A stretch of 19,719 bases of DNA from an uncultured Oscillibacter sp. (GCF_910587525.1 NZ_CAJULS010000030.1:1-19719), one strand, 5' to 3'; shown: positions 1 through 5,620, counted from the stretch's first letter. The notes: generated from the sequence alone by a model not told the origin. Numbers and translations: made by a program.

Positions 1-59
1 GTGCTTTCTTTTCGTTACGTTGTTTAATTTACAAGGTGCACGCCCGCTTCGGCGGGTGC
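1..59 (-). other. Start of a leader RNA resembling an rRNA operon leader
   Basis: Transcripts from P2 would begin with a hairpin (59-38: GCA/TGC and CCCGC/GCGGG around a CGAA loop, with a small bulge). It is followed on the minus strand by GCACCTTGTAAATTAAACAA (40-21). This resembles the conserved CTTTGAAAACTAAACAA block upstream of 16S rRNA in Firmicutes, thought to act in rRNA antitermination. No 16S sequence is inside the window, so the identification rests on this similarity and the promoters. Confidence 0.55.
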
Positions 60-64
60 TGATT

Positions 65-93
65 ACTGTACCATAAAAGCACAGGCTTGTCAA
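65..93 (-). promoter_or_regulatory. Strong sigma-A promoter P2, probably of an rRNA operon to the left
   Basis: On the minus strand a perfect -35 TTGACA (93-88) is followed after 17 bp by TACAGT (70-65), with TGG directly before the -10 (extended -10). Transcription would start near 59 and run off the left edge of the window. It lies 82 bp downstream of a second promoter of the same design. Tandem, near-consensus promoters with 17-bp spacers are typical of rRNA operons; that assignment is inferred. Confidence 0.75.
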
Positions 94-146
94 CAACTTT
101 TTCAAATTCTCTTCCAAATTTTCCGGAAGTTCCTGACAGCTTTGCT

Positions 147-210
147 AGAATACCAGACTAAAAGCGATTTGTCAAGAGGGAAATTCGATTTTTTTCGAAA
201 AATTTTTCGG
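147..210 (-). promoter_or_regulatory. Strong sigma-A promoter P1 with AT-rich UP-like element
   Basis: Minus-strand TTGACA (175-170), 17-bp spacer, TATTCT (152-147), again preceded by TGG. Just upstream (about 176-210) is an A/T-tract block containing the perfect palindrome CGAAAAATTTTTCG (196-209), placed where an UP element would contact the RNA polymerase alpha subunits. Together with P2 this is the architecture of a highly expressed stable-RNA operon. Confidence 0.75.
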
Positions 211-266
211 CTGTTTTCCACAGTGGGAGAGGCCGCCCTCCGCGGCCCCCTCCATATGATATCATG
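211..266. other. Spacer downstream of the ABC-F gene
   Basis: A GC-rich imperfect hairpin (about 228-255, arms around GGCCGC/GCGGCC) follows the ABC-F stop on the minus strand but lacks a clear U-tract, so it is only a weak terminator candidate. TTTTCCACA (214-222) and TTATCCACA (267-275, overlapping the ABC-F stop) match the DnaA-box consensus, but two boxes alone do not make an origin. Confidence 0.35.
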
Positions 267-1751
267 TTATCCACAAGATATTGTGATAACCTCTGTGGCA
301 ATACGCTTCCGGAAGGCCTCGTCATGCTCCACGAACAGCATGGTGGGCTGAAATGTCAGCAGCAATTCCTCGATCTGCATACGAGACCAGACGTCAATAG
401 AATTCAGCGGCTCGTCCCAAATATACAGGTGGGCGCTCTCGCAGAGACTTTGGGCGATCAATGCTTTCTTTCGCTGCCCGGCAGACCAGTCCTCCATATT
501 TTTCTCAAACTGCTCCCTGGGGAAGTCCAGTTTCCGCAGAATCGCCAGCAGCAGCGGTTCCTCTGCGCCGCTTCTTCGGATATAATCCCGCAGTCTTCCC
601 CGCAGATGAGACGTGTCCTGGGGCACATAGGACACCGTCAGCCCGGAGAGCTTCACCAGCGTCCCTTCGCTTGCGGTCTCCTCCCCCAGGAGGAATTTCA
701 GAAAGCTGGACTTTCCGCAGCCATTGCCGCCGTCCAAGGCGATTCTCTGCCCCGGTTCCAGACGGAAGTCCAGCGGGCCGCAGACCCGCCGCTCTTCGTA
801 GAAAAGTGACAGCCCCCGGGCGTCCAGCAGACAGCCCCGGGCCGCCAGTGGACGGAGCTTCAATGTCTCGGCCTTTTCCAAATCCTTTAGGAGCCCCGCT
901 TTCTCCTCCAGCGCCCGTTGGCGGCGCTCCTCAATGGACTTGGCACGCTGCATCATCTTGGCGGACTTGTGGCCGATATAGCCCCGGTCCGGCCGGAGGC
1001 CGGCGGTCCTGGTCCCCTTCTTGGCAGCTTCCACCTTGCCGGACCACCGGGAGGTCTGGGCCGCCGCCTGCCGCAGGCGCCCCACCTCCTTCTGAAGATG
1101 GCCGTTTCTGGCCAGCTCAAACTCGTCCCGGCGCCGCTTGTTCTCCCACCAGGAGGAGAAATTTCCGCTCTGTACCTCCACCCCTGTTCTGTTCAGGGCC
1201 ATTACATGGTCCACGCACCCGTCCAGAAAGGCCCGGTCATGAGACACCAGCAAAAATCCCCGCTTCCGCCGCAGATACTCTGCCACCGCCCGCCGTCCTT
1301 GGGCGTCCAGGTGATTTGTCGGCTCGTCAATCAATAAATACCGCTCCTCTCCGCTGAGCAGCGCCGCCAGCAGGACTTTAGTCCGCTCCCCGTTGGAGAG
1401 GGTGGAAAAGGGCCGGTACAACGCCTCGGCCTCCACGCCCAGCAGCCCCGTCTCCCGCAAGAGCTCCCACTCCTCTACCAGAGGTGCGGCCTCCCGGAGC
1501 ACCTCTATGGTCATGCGGGACGGCTCCTCCGTCTCACAGGGAAAATACACGCAGGGCGGCATCCCGGCGATCTGCCCGCCGCAGGGGTACTCCCCCAGCA
1601 GCAGGCGCAGAAAGGTGGTCTTCCCCCGGCCGTTGCGGCCCAGGAAACCCAGCTTCCAGGCGGTGTCAAACTGGAAGCTCACATTCTCAAACACATTATC
1701 ATAGCTGCCCGGATAGGCAAAGGTCAGGTTCTCCACCCGGATCATAGACAT
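267..1751 (-). CDS. Lsa-type ABC-F ribosomal protection protein
   Basis: Cytosolic twin-ATPase of the ABC-F family, 494 aa, with no membrane domain. Known Lsa/Vga relatives bind the ribosomal E site and dislodge lincosamides, streptogramin A and pleuromutilins. Visible: Walker A1 GRNGRGKTT (38-46), signature LSNGE and Walker B LLIDEPTNHLD in the first cassette; an Arg/Lys-rich interdomain linker containing GLRPDRGYIGHKSAKMMQR, very Lsa-like; Walker A2 GGNGCGKSS (341-349), signature SAGQ and YIWDEPLNSID in the second. The start at 1751 is chosen because GGAGGG (1764-1759) sits 7 nt upstream; an in-frame ATG at 1796 lies in the leader without such a site. The gene is monocistronic behind its own promoter and attenuator-like leader. 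The exact subclass (lsa, vga or other) and the drug spectrum cannot be read from sequence alone. Confidence 0.92.
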   Translation of the reverse strand: MSMIRVENLTFAYPGSYDNVFENVSFQFDTAWKLGFLGRNGRGKTTFLRLLLGEYPCGGQIAGMPPCVYFPCETEEPSRMTIEVLREAAPLVEEWELLRETGLLGVEAEALYRPFSTLSNGERTKVLLAALLSGEERYLLIDEPTNHLDAQGRRAVAEYLRRKRGFLLVSHDRAFLDGCVDHVMALNRTGVEVQSGNFSSWWENKRRRDEFELARNGHLQKEVGRLRQAAAQTSRWSGKVEAAKKGTRTAGLRPDRGYIGHKSAKMMQRAKSIEERRQRALEEKAGLLKDLEKAETLKLRPLAARGCLLDARGLSLFYEERRVCGPLDFRLEPGQRIALDGGNGCGKSSFLKFLLGEETASEGTLVKLSGLTVSYVPQDTSHLRGRLRDYIRRSGAEEPLLLAILRKLDFPREQFEKNMEDWSAGQRKKALIAQSLCESAHLYIWDEPLNSIDVWSRMQIEELLLTFQPTMLFVEHDEAFRKRIATEVITISCG

Positions 1752-1810
1752 ACAGCATCCCTCCAAACGCAAAAACAGGCCGCAGGAAAGTCCCACGGCC
1801 CTTGGCGTGA

Positions 1811-1836
1811 CAAAAATGCCCCGCTCTCCGGCGGGC
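1811..1836 (-). terminator. Intrinsic terminator inside the ABC-F leader
   Basis: On the minus strand GCCCGC (1836-1831), loop CGGAGA, GCGGGGC (1824-1818, one bulged G), then ATTTTTG (1817-1811). It lies about 60 nt before the ABC-F start codon, so by default it would stop transcripts before the gene. Confidence 0.7.
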
Positions 1837-1933
1837 GTCTGTCATCCAGATGGCGCGAAAGGATGAAATTCTCTCCTGCTCCCGGCGCCGGACAGACTGC
1901 CCCCTTGGGGCGTTCTGCGGCGCCTTTCAAATT

Positions 1934-1954
1934 TCAGCAGGAAGCAGACTTCAT
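1934..1954 (-). CDS. Upstream leader peptide MKSASC
   Basis: A six-codon ORF, ATG at 1954 to TGA at 1936-1934, encoding MKSASC. It has an excellent ribosome binding site (AGAGGAG, about 1968-1962, 7 nt before the ATG) and starts about 27 nt after the predicted transcription start. Short translated ORFs of this kind in ABC-F leaders are known to sense antibiotic-stalled ribosomes. Here the start codon lies inside a long-range helix with 1857-1867. Translation is inferred. Confidence 0.65.
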   Translation of the reverse strand: MKSASC

Positions 1955-1987
1955 CCTTTCACTCCTCTTCATTAATATATTGGGATC

Positions 1988-2016
1988 ATCATAGCAGATT
2001 TTTGCCCCGCTGTCAA
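1988..2016 (-). promoter_or_regulatory. Promoter of the ABC-F gene
   Basis: Perfect TTGACA (2016-2011), 17-bp spacer, TATGAT (1993-1988) on the minus strand. The predicted start near 1981 leaves a leader of about 230 nt before the ABC-F start codon, unusually long for this window. Such a strong promoter suggests that control acts after initiation, in the leader. Confidence 0.85.
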
Positions 2017-2090
2017 CCGGCGGGAACGCACGGGAAATGTCCGGCCGTATATTTTATCATCCGCGATTTTGGCTTTGCAGCCGTGGCTCT

Positions 2091-2173
2091 GTAGGGGCGG
2101 GGCTCTGTCCCCGCCCCTATTCCCGAAAGCACCAGGTTTCCGATGGACAGGCCTGGGCAGAGCCCCGCCCCCA
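2091..2173. repeat. REP-like GC-rich inverted repeat pair
   Basis: TAGGGGCGGGG (2092-2102) and CCCCGCCCCTA (2109-2119) form a perfect 11-bp hairpin with loop CTCTGT. A second, inverted copy of the unit lies at 2158-2171 (CAGAGCCCCGCCCC), perfectly complementary over 14 nt to 2094-2107. Paired inverted GTAGGGGCGGGG-type units in intergenic DNA look like repetitive extragenic elements common in Oscillospiraceae genomes; genome-wide copy number was not checked. Confidence 0.55.
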
Positions 2174-2234
2174 CATTAAATCCGTGAAACGGACACTCCC
2201 GGCGCCATTTTCCGTCCTATTTTTCCGGAAGCGT

Positions 2235-2263
2235 TTGCTTTTCCGCCGGAAGTCTGGTACACT
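2235..2263 (+). promoter_or_regulatory. Probable rpe promoter
   Basis: TTGCTT (2235-2240), 17-bp spacer, TACACT (2258-2263) with TGG immediately before the -10, the same extended design as the other promoters here. Start of transcription near 2270 gives rpe a leader of about 220 nt. Confidence 0.55.
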
Positions 2264-2285
2264 ATGTTCAATCATCAGCGCAGGT

Positions 2286-2315
2286 GGGAGCCGGCGGGCT
2301 TCCCCGCCGGCTCCC
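2286..2315 (+). promoter_or_regulatory. Stable 13-bp hairpin in the rpe leader
   Basis: GGGAGCCGGCGGG (2286-2298), loop CTTC, CCCGCCGGCTCCC (2303-2315): a perfect GC-rich stem close to the predicted 5' end of the rpe transcript. It is followed by TATTCAAAAAAG, not a U-tract, so it is not a terminator in either direction. It may stabilise the 5' end or be part of a leader regulator. The rest of 2316-2480 shows no recognisable riboswitch or gene. Confidence 0.5.
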
Positions 2316-2491
2316 TATTCAAAAAAGCGGCGGTGCCGCGCCCAGGGGCGGACGCTGCGCGGAGCTGTTGACTGGGGGCACCCGGTCCGCTTGCACCATC
2401 CTATGCGGCGCCTCCCCTGTGCGTCACCCGCCATCTGCCGCCCGTCCCCGCGGGTTTTCCCGGATTTTGAAAAAGAAAAGAGGAGTTTTCC

Positions 2492-3145
2492 ATGATTAAA
2501 ATTGCGCCCTCCATCCTCTCCGCCGATTTTGCCAATCTGGAGCGGGACATCCAGCGCATCTCCGCCGCCGATTACGTCCACGTGGACGTGATGGACGGCG
2601 TATTCGTGCCCAACATCACCATCGGCATCCCGGTTGTAAAGTGCATCCGCCCCACCACCCCGCTGCCCCTGGACGTTCACCTGATGATCGTGGAGCCGGT
2701 ACGGTACGTGGAGCAGTTCTGCGACGCCGGCGCCGACCTGGTGACGGTCCACGTGGAGGCGGACAAGGAGGAGAACATCCACGCCGCCATTGATAAAATT
2801 CACGCCAAAGGGAAGCGGGCGGGGATCGTCCTCAAGCCCAAGACCCCCGCGGAGGCGGCCCTGCCCTTCCTGGAAAAAGTCGAGCTGATCCTGGTGATGA
2901 CCGTGGAGCCGGGCTTCGGCGGCCAGAGCTTCATGGCGGATATGATGCCCAAGGTGACCGCCCTGCGGAAGCTGATCGGCGAGAGAAATCCCGCCTGCGA
3001 GCTGGAGGTGGACGGCGGCGTGGCCCCGGATACCTGCCGGACCTGCATCGACGCCGGAGCCAACGTGCTGGTGGCGGGCAGCGCGGTGTACAAGGCGGCG
3101 GACATCCCAGCCCGCATCGCCGAGCTGAGAGGAAATCGGTCCTAA
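2492..3145 (+). CDS. rpe: Ribulose-phosphate 3-epimerase
   Basis: Interconverts D-ribulose 5-phosphate and D-xylulose 5-phosphate in the non-oxidative pentose phosphate pathway; cytosolic TIM barrel of 217 aa, the usual length. Visible family motifs: SILSAD (7-12), HVDVMDGVFVPN (30-41), DVHLM (61-65), MTVEPGFGGQ (136-145) and EVDGG (172-176). The metal and acid/base residues are expected at H30, D32, H63 and D174, all present. The ribosome binding site AGGAG (2481-2485) lies 6 nt before the ATG. It is probably transcribed alone from the promoter at 2235. Its stop codon overlaps the stop of the convergent small gene on the other strand, with no terminator between them. Confidence 0.97.
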   Translation: MIKIAPSILSADFANLERDIQRISAADYVHVDVMDGVFVPNITIGIPVVKCIRPTTPLPLDVHLMIVEPVRYVEQFCDAGADLVTVHVEADKEENIHAAIDKIHAKGKRAGIVLKPKTPAEAALPFLEKVELILVMTVEPGFGGQSFMADMMPKVTALRKLIGERNPACELEVDGGVAPDTCRTCIDAGANVLVAGSAVYKAADIPARIAELRGNRS

Positions 3146-3396
3146 AGGCGGGCAAGCTCCATGCCGACGGAAACGCCCGCCAGAAAAGACGCCCTGTCCT
3201 CCAGACAGGCGGCCTCAAACTGCCGGACCAGAAGCGATTCCAGCCGCCGCTCCTGGTCTGCTGTCAGGGACTGGCGGAAGTCCTCCCACGCCTCCTCCAG
3301 GCCGGAGGAGAACCGGCGGTATGCCCGGGTTTCGAGATAGTCTGTGGTCCGGTGCTCTTGGGCATAGAAATAAAGTGTTTCTGCAAGAGAATACAT
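3142..3396 (-). CDS. Small hypothetical protein divergent from an XRE regulator
   Basis: 84 aa, acidic and probably all-helical (YLETRAYRRFSSGLEEAWEDFRQSL, then RRLESLLVRQFEAACLEDRASFLAGVSVGMELARL); no signal peptide or membrane segment. I do not recognise it with certainty; the layout, ending in a FLAGVSVGMEL-type helix, recalls small clostridial proteins of the DUF6809 kind (unverified). It is likely a real gene: AGGAGG (3409-3404) lies 7 nt before the ATG, and the promoter is a perfect consensus. The palindrome GGTATATACC at the transcription start, with an XRE gene divergent beyond it, suggests repression by that regulator. The 3' end overlaps rpe by 4 nt, stop to stop. Confidence 0.75.
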   Translation of the reverse strand: MYSLAETLYFYAQEHRTTDYLETRAYRRFSSGLEEAWEDFRQSLTADQERRLESLLVRQFEAACLEDRASFLAGVSVGMELARL

Positions 3397-3421
3397 GGGC
3401 CGTCCTCCTTATAAACTAATC

Positions 3422-3431
3422 GGTATATACC
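3422..3431. promoter_or_regulatory. Candidate operator palindrome GGTATATACC
   Basis: Perfect 10-bp palindrome at about +4 to +13 of the transcript of the 84-aa gene, between its -10 and its ribosome binding site and next to the divergent XRE gene. Position and symmetry fit a binding site of the XRE dimer; binding is inferred. Confidence 0.55.
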
Positions 3432-3441
3432 ATTTGGTTTT

Positions 3442-3470
3442 ATTATAGCTCAATTACAAAAAGCTGTCAA
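3442..3470 (-). promoter_or_regulatory. Perfect consensus promoter of the 84-aa gene
   Basis: TTGACA (3470-3465), 17-bp spacer, TATAAT (3447-3442) on the minus strand: every consensus base is present. Transcription is expected to start near 3435. A promoter this strong ahead of an unknown small gene makes repression likely. Confidence 0.85.
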
Positions 3471-3489
3471 GCTGTTTATTAGGAGTATT

Positions 3490-3711
3490 ATGGAAACATT
3501 GTCAAAAAACCTGCTGGCTTTGCGCAAGGAGCGAGGGCTTTCCCGCGAAGCTGTGGCGAGGGCATTGGAGATCTCCTCCATGACCTATCAGCGATATGAA
3601 AAAGATCTGCGGGACCCAACCGCCCCTCTCATGGTCAAGCTGGCCGACTTTTACGGCGTCACCTTAGATCAGCTGGTGGGCCGTGCCCCTCTGCCGGACC
3701 AGGAGGCATAG
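3490..3711 (+). CDS. XRE-family helix-turn-helix regulator
   Basis: 73-aa Cro/C1-type DNA-binding protein made of a single HTH domain (about residues 5-62): LLALRKERGLSREAVARAL, ISSMTYQRYEKDLRDP as recognition helix region, and LVKLADFYGVTLDQLVGR-like end. No extra sensing or peptidase domain, so any signal would act through protein partners or copy number. AGGAG (3481-3485) is only 4 nt from the ATG, a tight spacing. It is divergent from the 84-aa gene; the two share a 93-bp region with the palindrome GGTATATACC. No clear sigma-A promoter was found for this gene itself. Likely represses its neighbour and perhaps itself. Confidence 0.9.
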   Translation: METLSKNLLALRKERGLSREAVARALEISSMTYQRYEKDLRDPTAPLMVKLADFYGVTLDQLVGRAPLPDQEA

Positions 3712-3734
3712 CCCCTGGCAGTTGAGTGGAGACA

Positions 3735-3754
3735 GCCTGGTCAGGGGACCAGGC
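3735..3754 (+). repeat. Hairpin after the XRE gene
   Basis: GCCTGGTC (3735-3742), loop AGGG, GACCAGGC (3747-3754), perfect 8 bp, 23 nt after the XRE stop. The nearest T-run (GGTTTTC) begins about 9 nt later, so it is at best a weak terminator. Confidence 0.4.
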
Positions 3755-3977
3755 CCCACAGGTTTTCTGCCGAAAGTGCCGGAAATTACGGGGGAACGGC
3801 CAGCAGAGGGCTGCCGGCCCCACAGCTCTACCAAAAGAAGGCCGGCAGAATAGGGCACCATCCCACATAGACCCAGCCATGCGCGAAGCGTGGGAAGAGA
3901 AGAAAGTCCTTGCGTCCACGCATCAAATTTCCTGCGCGCCCTTCAATTGAAGCAAAAATCTTCCGCAACCACCAAAA

Positions 3978-4045
3978 GCGTCTTTTTCTCTTTTGGACCG
4001 TGCACGGCCCGTTTTCTCTTTTTCTGCGCCCAGAAAAAGAGAAAA
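3978..4045. repeat. Mirror repeat, palindrome and inverted repeat cluster upstream of recR
   Basis: GCGTCTTTTTCTCTTTTG (3978-3995) is followed, after 15 nt, by its exact mirror image GTTTTCTCTTTTTCTGCG (4011-4028), 18 of 18 positions. The spacer holds the perfect palindrome CCGTGCACGG (3998-4007). The second arm is then repeated as a true inverted repeat: TTTTCTCTTTTTCTG (4012-4026), loop CGCC, CAGAAAAAGAGAAAA (4031-4045), 15 bp perfect. The core is nearly homopyrimidine, so both triplex (H-DNA) and cruciform/hairpin forms are possible. Confidence 0.8.
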
Positions 4046-4062
4046 TGGGGAGTGCATTCCCA

Positions 4063-4124
4063 GCACGGGCAAAGCCCGTGCGCCGTCCCCGCCCGAGGCG
4101 GCCCCCCGTCCCGCCCCGCAGGGC
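4063..4124. repeat. Chain of GC-rich hairpins before recR
   Basis: GCACGGGC/GCCCGTGC (4063-4070 and 4074-4081, loop AAA), CCGCC/GGCGG (4089-4093 and 4097-4101) and GCCC/GGGC (about 4113-4124) follow each other. With the elements at 3735-4045 they fill the 450-bp gap 3712-4161, in which I see no credible gene and no convincing recR promoter. Confidence 0.5.
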
Positions 4125-4161
4125 GGCCCATACCGCAACTCTATAAGAGGAGAACCTGCTT

Positions 4162-4761
4162 ATGGAATACTTCCCCGCCCCTTTGGAAAAGTTAGTGGAA
4201 CAATTCGCCCGCCTGCCGGGCATCGGCGGCAAATCCGCCCAGCGGCTGGCCTTTTTCATTCTGGGCCTGCCCGAAGAAGAGGCCCAGGCCTTCGCCAGCG
4301 CCATCATGGACGCCAAGCGGGGCGTCACCTGCTGCCCGGTGTGCCAGAACTTCACCGCCGGGGGCCTGTGCCCCATCTGCGCCTCCCCCAAACGGGACGG
4401 CTCCACCATCTGCGTGGTGGCCGACCCCCGGGACGTGGCCGCCGTGGAGCGGTCCCGGGAGTACAACGGCCATTACCACGTCCTTCACGGCGTCATCTCC
4501 CCCATGAACCACGTGGGCCCCGACGACCTCTCCATCAAACCCCTGCTGGAGCGGGTGGCGAAGGGGGACGTGGCGGAGGTCATCATGGCCACCAACCCGG
4601 ACACGGAGGGAGAGGCCACCGCCATGTACATCGCCCGCCTTTTGAAGCCCTTCGACGTGCGGGTGACCCGTCTGGCCTACGGCATCCCCGTGGGCGGGCA
4701 CCTGGAGTTCGCCGACGACGCAACGCTGATGCGGGCGCTGGAGGGGCGGAGAGAGATGTGA
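4162..4761 (+). CDS. recR: Recombination protein RecR
   Basis: Acts with RecO and RecF to load RecA on gapped DNA during recombinational repair; a ring-forming DNA clamp in the cytosol. 199 aa, full length. In order: helix-hairpin-helix LPGIGGKSAQRLAF (18-31), a four-cysteine zinc site CPVC (58-61) and CPIC (70-73), a Toprim domain beginning ICVVADPRDVAAVE, with TNPDTEGEATAMY, and the C-terminal GIPVGGHLEFADDATLMRALEGRR typical of RecR. AAGAGGAG (4145-4152) lies 9 nt before the ATG. recR is often next to dnaX and ybaB; here it stands apart from them, 22 nt before a hypothetical gene with which it is probably co-transcribed. Confidence 0.97.
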   Translation: MEYFPAPLEKLVEQFARLPGIGGKSAQRLAFFILGLPEEEAQAFASAIMDAKRGVTCCPVCQNFTAGGLCPICASPKRDGSTICVVADPRDVAAVERSREYNGHYHVLHGVISPMNHVGPDDLSIKPLLERVAKGDVAEVIMATNPDTEGEATAMYIARLLKPFDVRVTRLAYGIPVGGHLEFADDATLMRALEGRREM

Positions 4762-4783
4762 TCTGAGAAGGTGGTCCTTCCCT

Positions 4784-5332
4784 ATGGCGCGGAAAAAGCC
4801 CCTGGACTACCAGCCAAAACGCTGGGAGAAAAAGCGGCTCAGACTGGAAAAGCACCTGAAAACCATGGGCGGCGTCTCCGCCTCGGAGCATAATCTTCTG
4901 TGCATCATTCGAGACGGGCAGCAGTCCGTCTTTCAGTGGGAGAACCCCTATGCCCAGCGCCGCGGAGGAGCCGCTGGTCCGGCTGTACCGGGGAGAGCCG
5001 GCGGACCTGGCCCCCTGGGCGGAGTCCCAGGAGCCGGAGCATTACCAGAACTGCCTGCGGGCGATTTCAAGCCGGGACGAAGCGGCGCTGAACGACGCCC
5101 TGGAGGCCCGATTCAGGAGCGCCGGAAACACCTCTCCCCCACGTTCATCGATATATGCGGCGCGGCCTGCGTCAAAATCGGGGCCCGATATGGGCTCCGC
5201 TGCAGGCTGGAGGTTATTGAATTCCCCCGGATGTTCCTGGAGGCGGAGGACCGGCCGATGTCCCTGCCGCCTTTTTACGATGAGTTCACCGCCCTGCTGC
5301 GGGAACGGGCAGAGGACCGCCGGGAAATGTAA
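4784..5332 (+). CDS. Hypothetical protein with a frame-shifted middle segment
   Basis: The open frame gives 182 aa, but only the ends look natural: a basic N-terminus (MARKKPLDYQPKRWEKKRLRL onwards, residues 1-55) and a C-terminus from about 112 (ERRKHLSPTFIDICGAACVKIG to RAEDRREM). The middle, about residues 57-111, is Gly/Pro/Arg-rich and unlike protein. In the next frame the same DNA (4950-5116) encodes ordinary sequence, SAAEEPLVRLYRGEPADLAP through EALNDALEARFR. One extra C near 4953-4955 and one missing G near 5116 would restore a continuous protein of about the same length. The family is not recognised. It follows recR by 22 nt and is likely co-transcribed. The shifts may be real compensating mutations or consensus errors at short homopolymers. 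Confidence 0.65.
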   Translation: MARKKPLDYQPKRWEKKRLRLEKHLKTMGGVSASEHNLLCIIRDGQQSVFQWENPYAQRRGGAAGPAVPGRAGGPGPLGGVPGAGALPELPAGDFKPGRSGAERRPGGPIQERRKHLSPTFIDICGAACVKIGARYGLRCRLEVIEFPRMFLEAEDRPMSLPPFYDEFTALLRERAEDRREM

Positions 5333-5338
5333 AAGGAA

Positions 5339-5360
5339 CCGCCGCCCCAATGGGCGGCGG
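5339..5360 (-). terminator. Terminator of the second XRE gene
   Basis: CCGCCGCCC (5339-5347), CAAT, GGGCGGCGG (5352-5360): perfect 9-bp stem. On the minus strand it is followed by TTCCTTTTAC, a reasonable U-rich tail, and it starts 9 nt past the XRE stop. In the plus direction it could also slow transcription leaving the recR unit, but there is no good T-run. Confidence 0.6.
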
Positions 5361-5368
5361 CGCTTCAA

Positions 5369-5593
5369 TCATTTCTCAGAGCTCCGTGAATAAGGTTCCG
5401 GGTCATCAGTAAGACCCGCCAGATAATCCATGCTGGTCCCCAGTGCCAGGGCAATCCGTTTGCACTGTTCAAAAGACATATTCCGCTTTCCCTGTTCAAT
5501 TTTGGAGTAGTCACTTTGGTCAATCCCGGTCAGCATCTGCATTTTCACCTGGGTAAACTTCCGTTCCTCCCGCAATTTCCGCAATCTCGACAT
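5369..5593 (-). CDS. XRE-family helix-turn-helix regulator
   Basis: 74-aa single-domain Cro/C1-type regulator. The HTH spans about residues 3-60: LRKLREERKFTQVKMQMLTGI, then DQSDYSKIEQGKRNMSFEQCKRIALALGTSMDYLAGL, with the classic S/Y-K-I-E-Q-G-K-R recognition helix; a short polar tail follows. GAGGTG lies 5-6 nt before the ATG. It is divergent from the 83-aa gene at 5676, and their 82-bp intergenic region holds two copies of ATTGACCTAT placed to block the promoter of that gene. It is not a close copy of the XRE at 3490, but the module layout is the same. Confidence 0.9.
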   Translation of the reverse strand: MSRLRKLREERKFTQVKMQMLTGIDQSDYSKIEQGKRNMSFEQCKRIALALGTSMDYLAGLTDDPEPYSRSSEK

Positions 5594-5620
5594 ACCAACA
5601 CCTCAAATACAGTATGTCAA

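Larger units (their letters stand above)
1811..1981 (-). ncRNA. Attenuator-type leader RNA of the ABC-F gene
   Basis: Three structures can be drawn in the minus-strand RNA. (1) GAAAGGATGAA around the leader-peptide start (1960-1950) pairs perfectly with TTCATCCTTTC (1867-1857), extendable to about 15 bp with G-U pairs. (2) Inside this loop is a nested hairpin: GGCGCCG (1924-1918) with CGGCGCC (1889-1883), CAGA with TCTG, and GCCCC with GGGGC. (3) A terminator hairpin follows at 1836-1818. GTCTGTC (1897-1891) could alternatively pair with GACAGAC (1843-1837) at the foot of the terminator. Mutually exclusive folds plus a leader peptide fit ribosome-mediated attenuation, known for vga, vmlR and related ABC-F genes. 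Confidence 0.6.

Noticed and set aside
214..275. Two DnaA-box matches (TTTTCCACA, TTATCCACA) near an AT-rich block, as a possible origin
   Set aside because: Only two boxes, one overlapping the ABC-F stop codon; no dnaA, dnaN or box cluster. The AT-rich block is better explained as a promoter UP element.
267..1796. Longer ABC-F start at 1796
   Set aside because: The added 15 residues are unlike the family and the internal ATG at 1751 has GGAGGG at ideal spacing.
1742..1930. 62-codon minus-strand frame in the ABC-F leader
   Set aside because: No family signal; it runs through the terminator and nested hairpins; the short MKSASC ORF has the better ribosome binding site.
3726..3950. Plus-strand 74-codon frame before recR
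   Set aside because: GTG start without a ribosome binding site or promoter; crosses hairpins; no family resemblance.
5369..5593. Classical toxin-antitoxin system with the second XRE gene
   Set aside because: The partner is divergent, not in one operon, and shows no toxin fold; kept only as an open possibility in the module finding.
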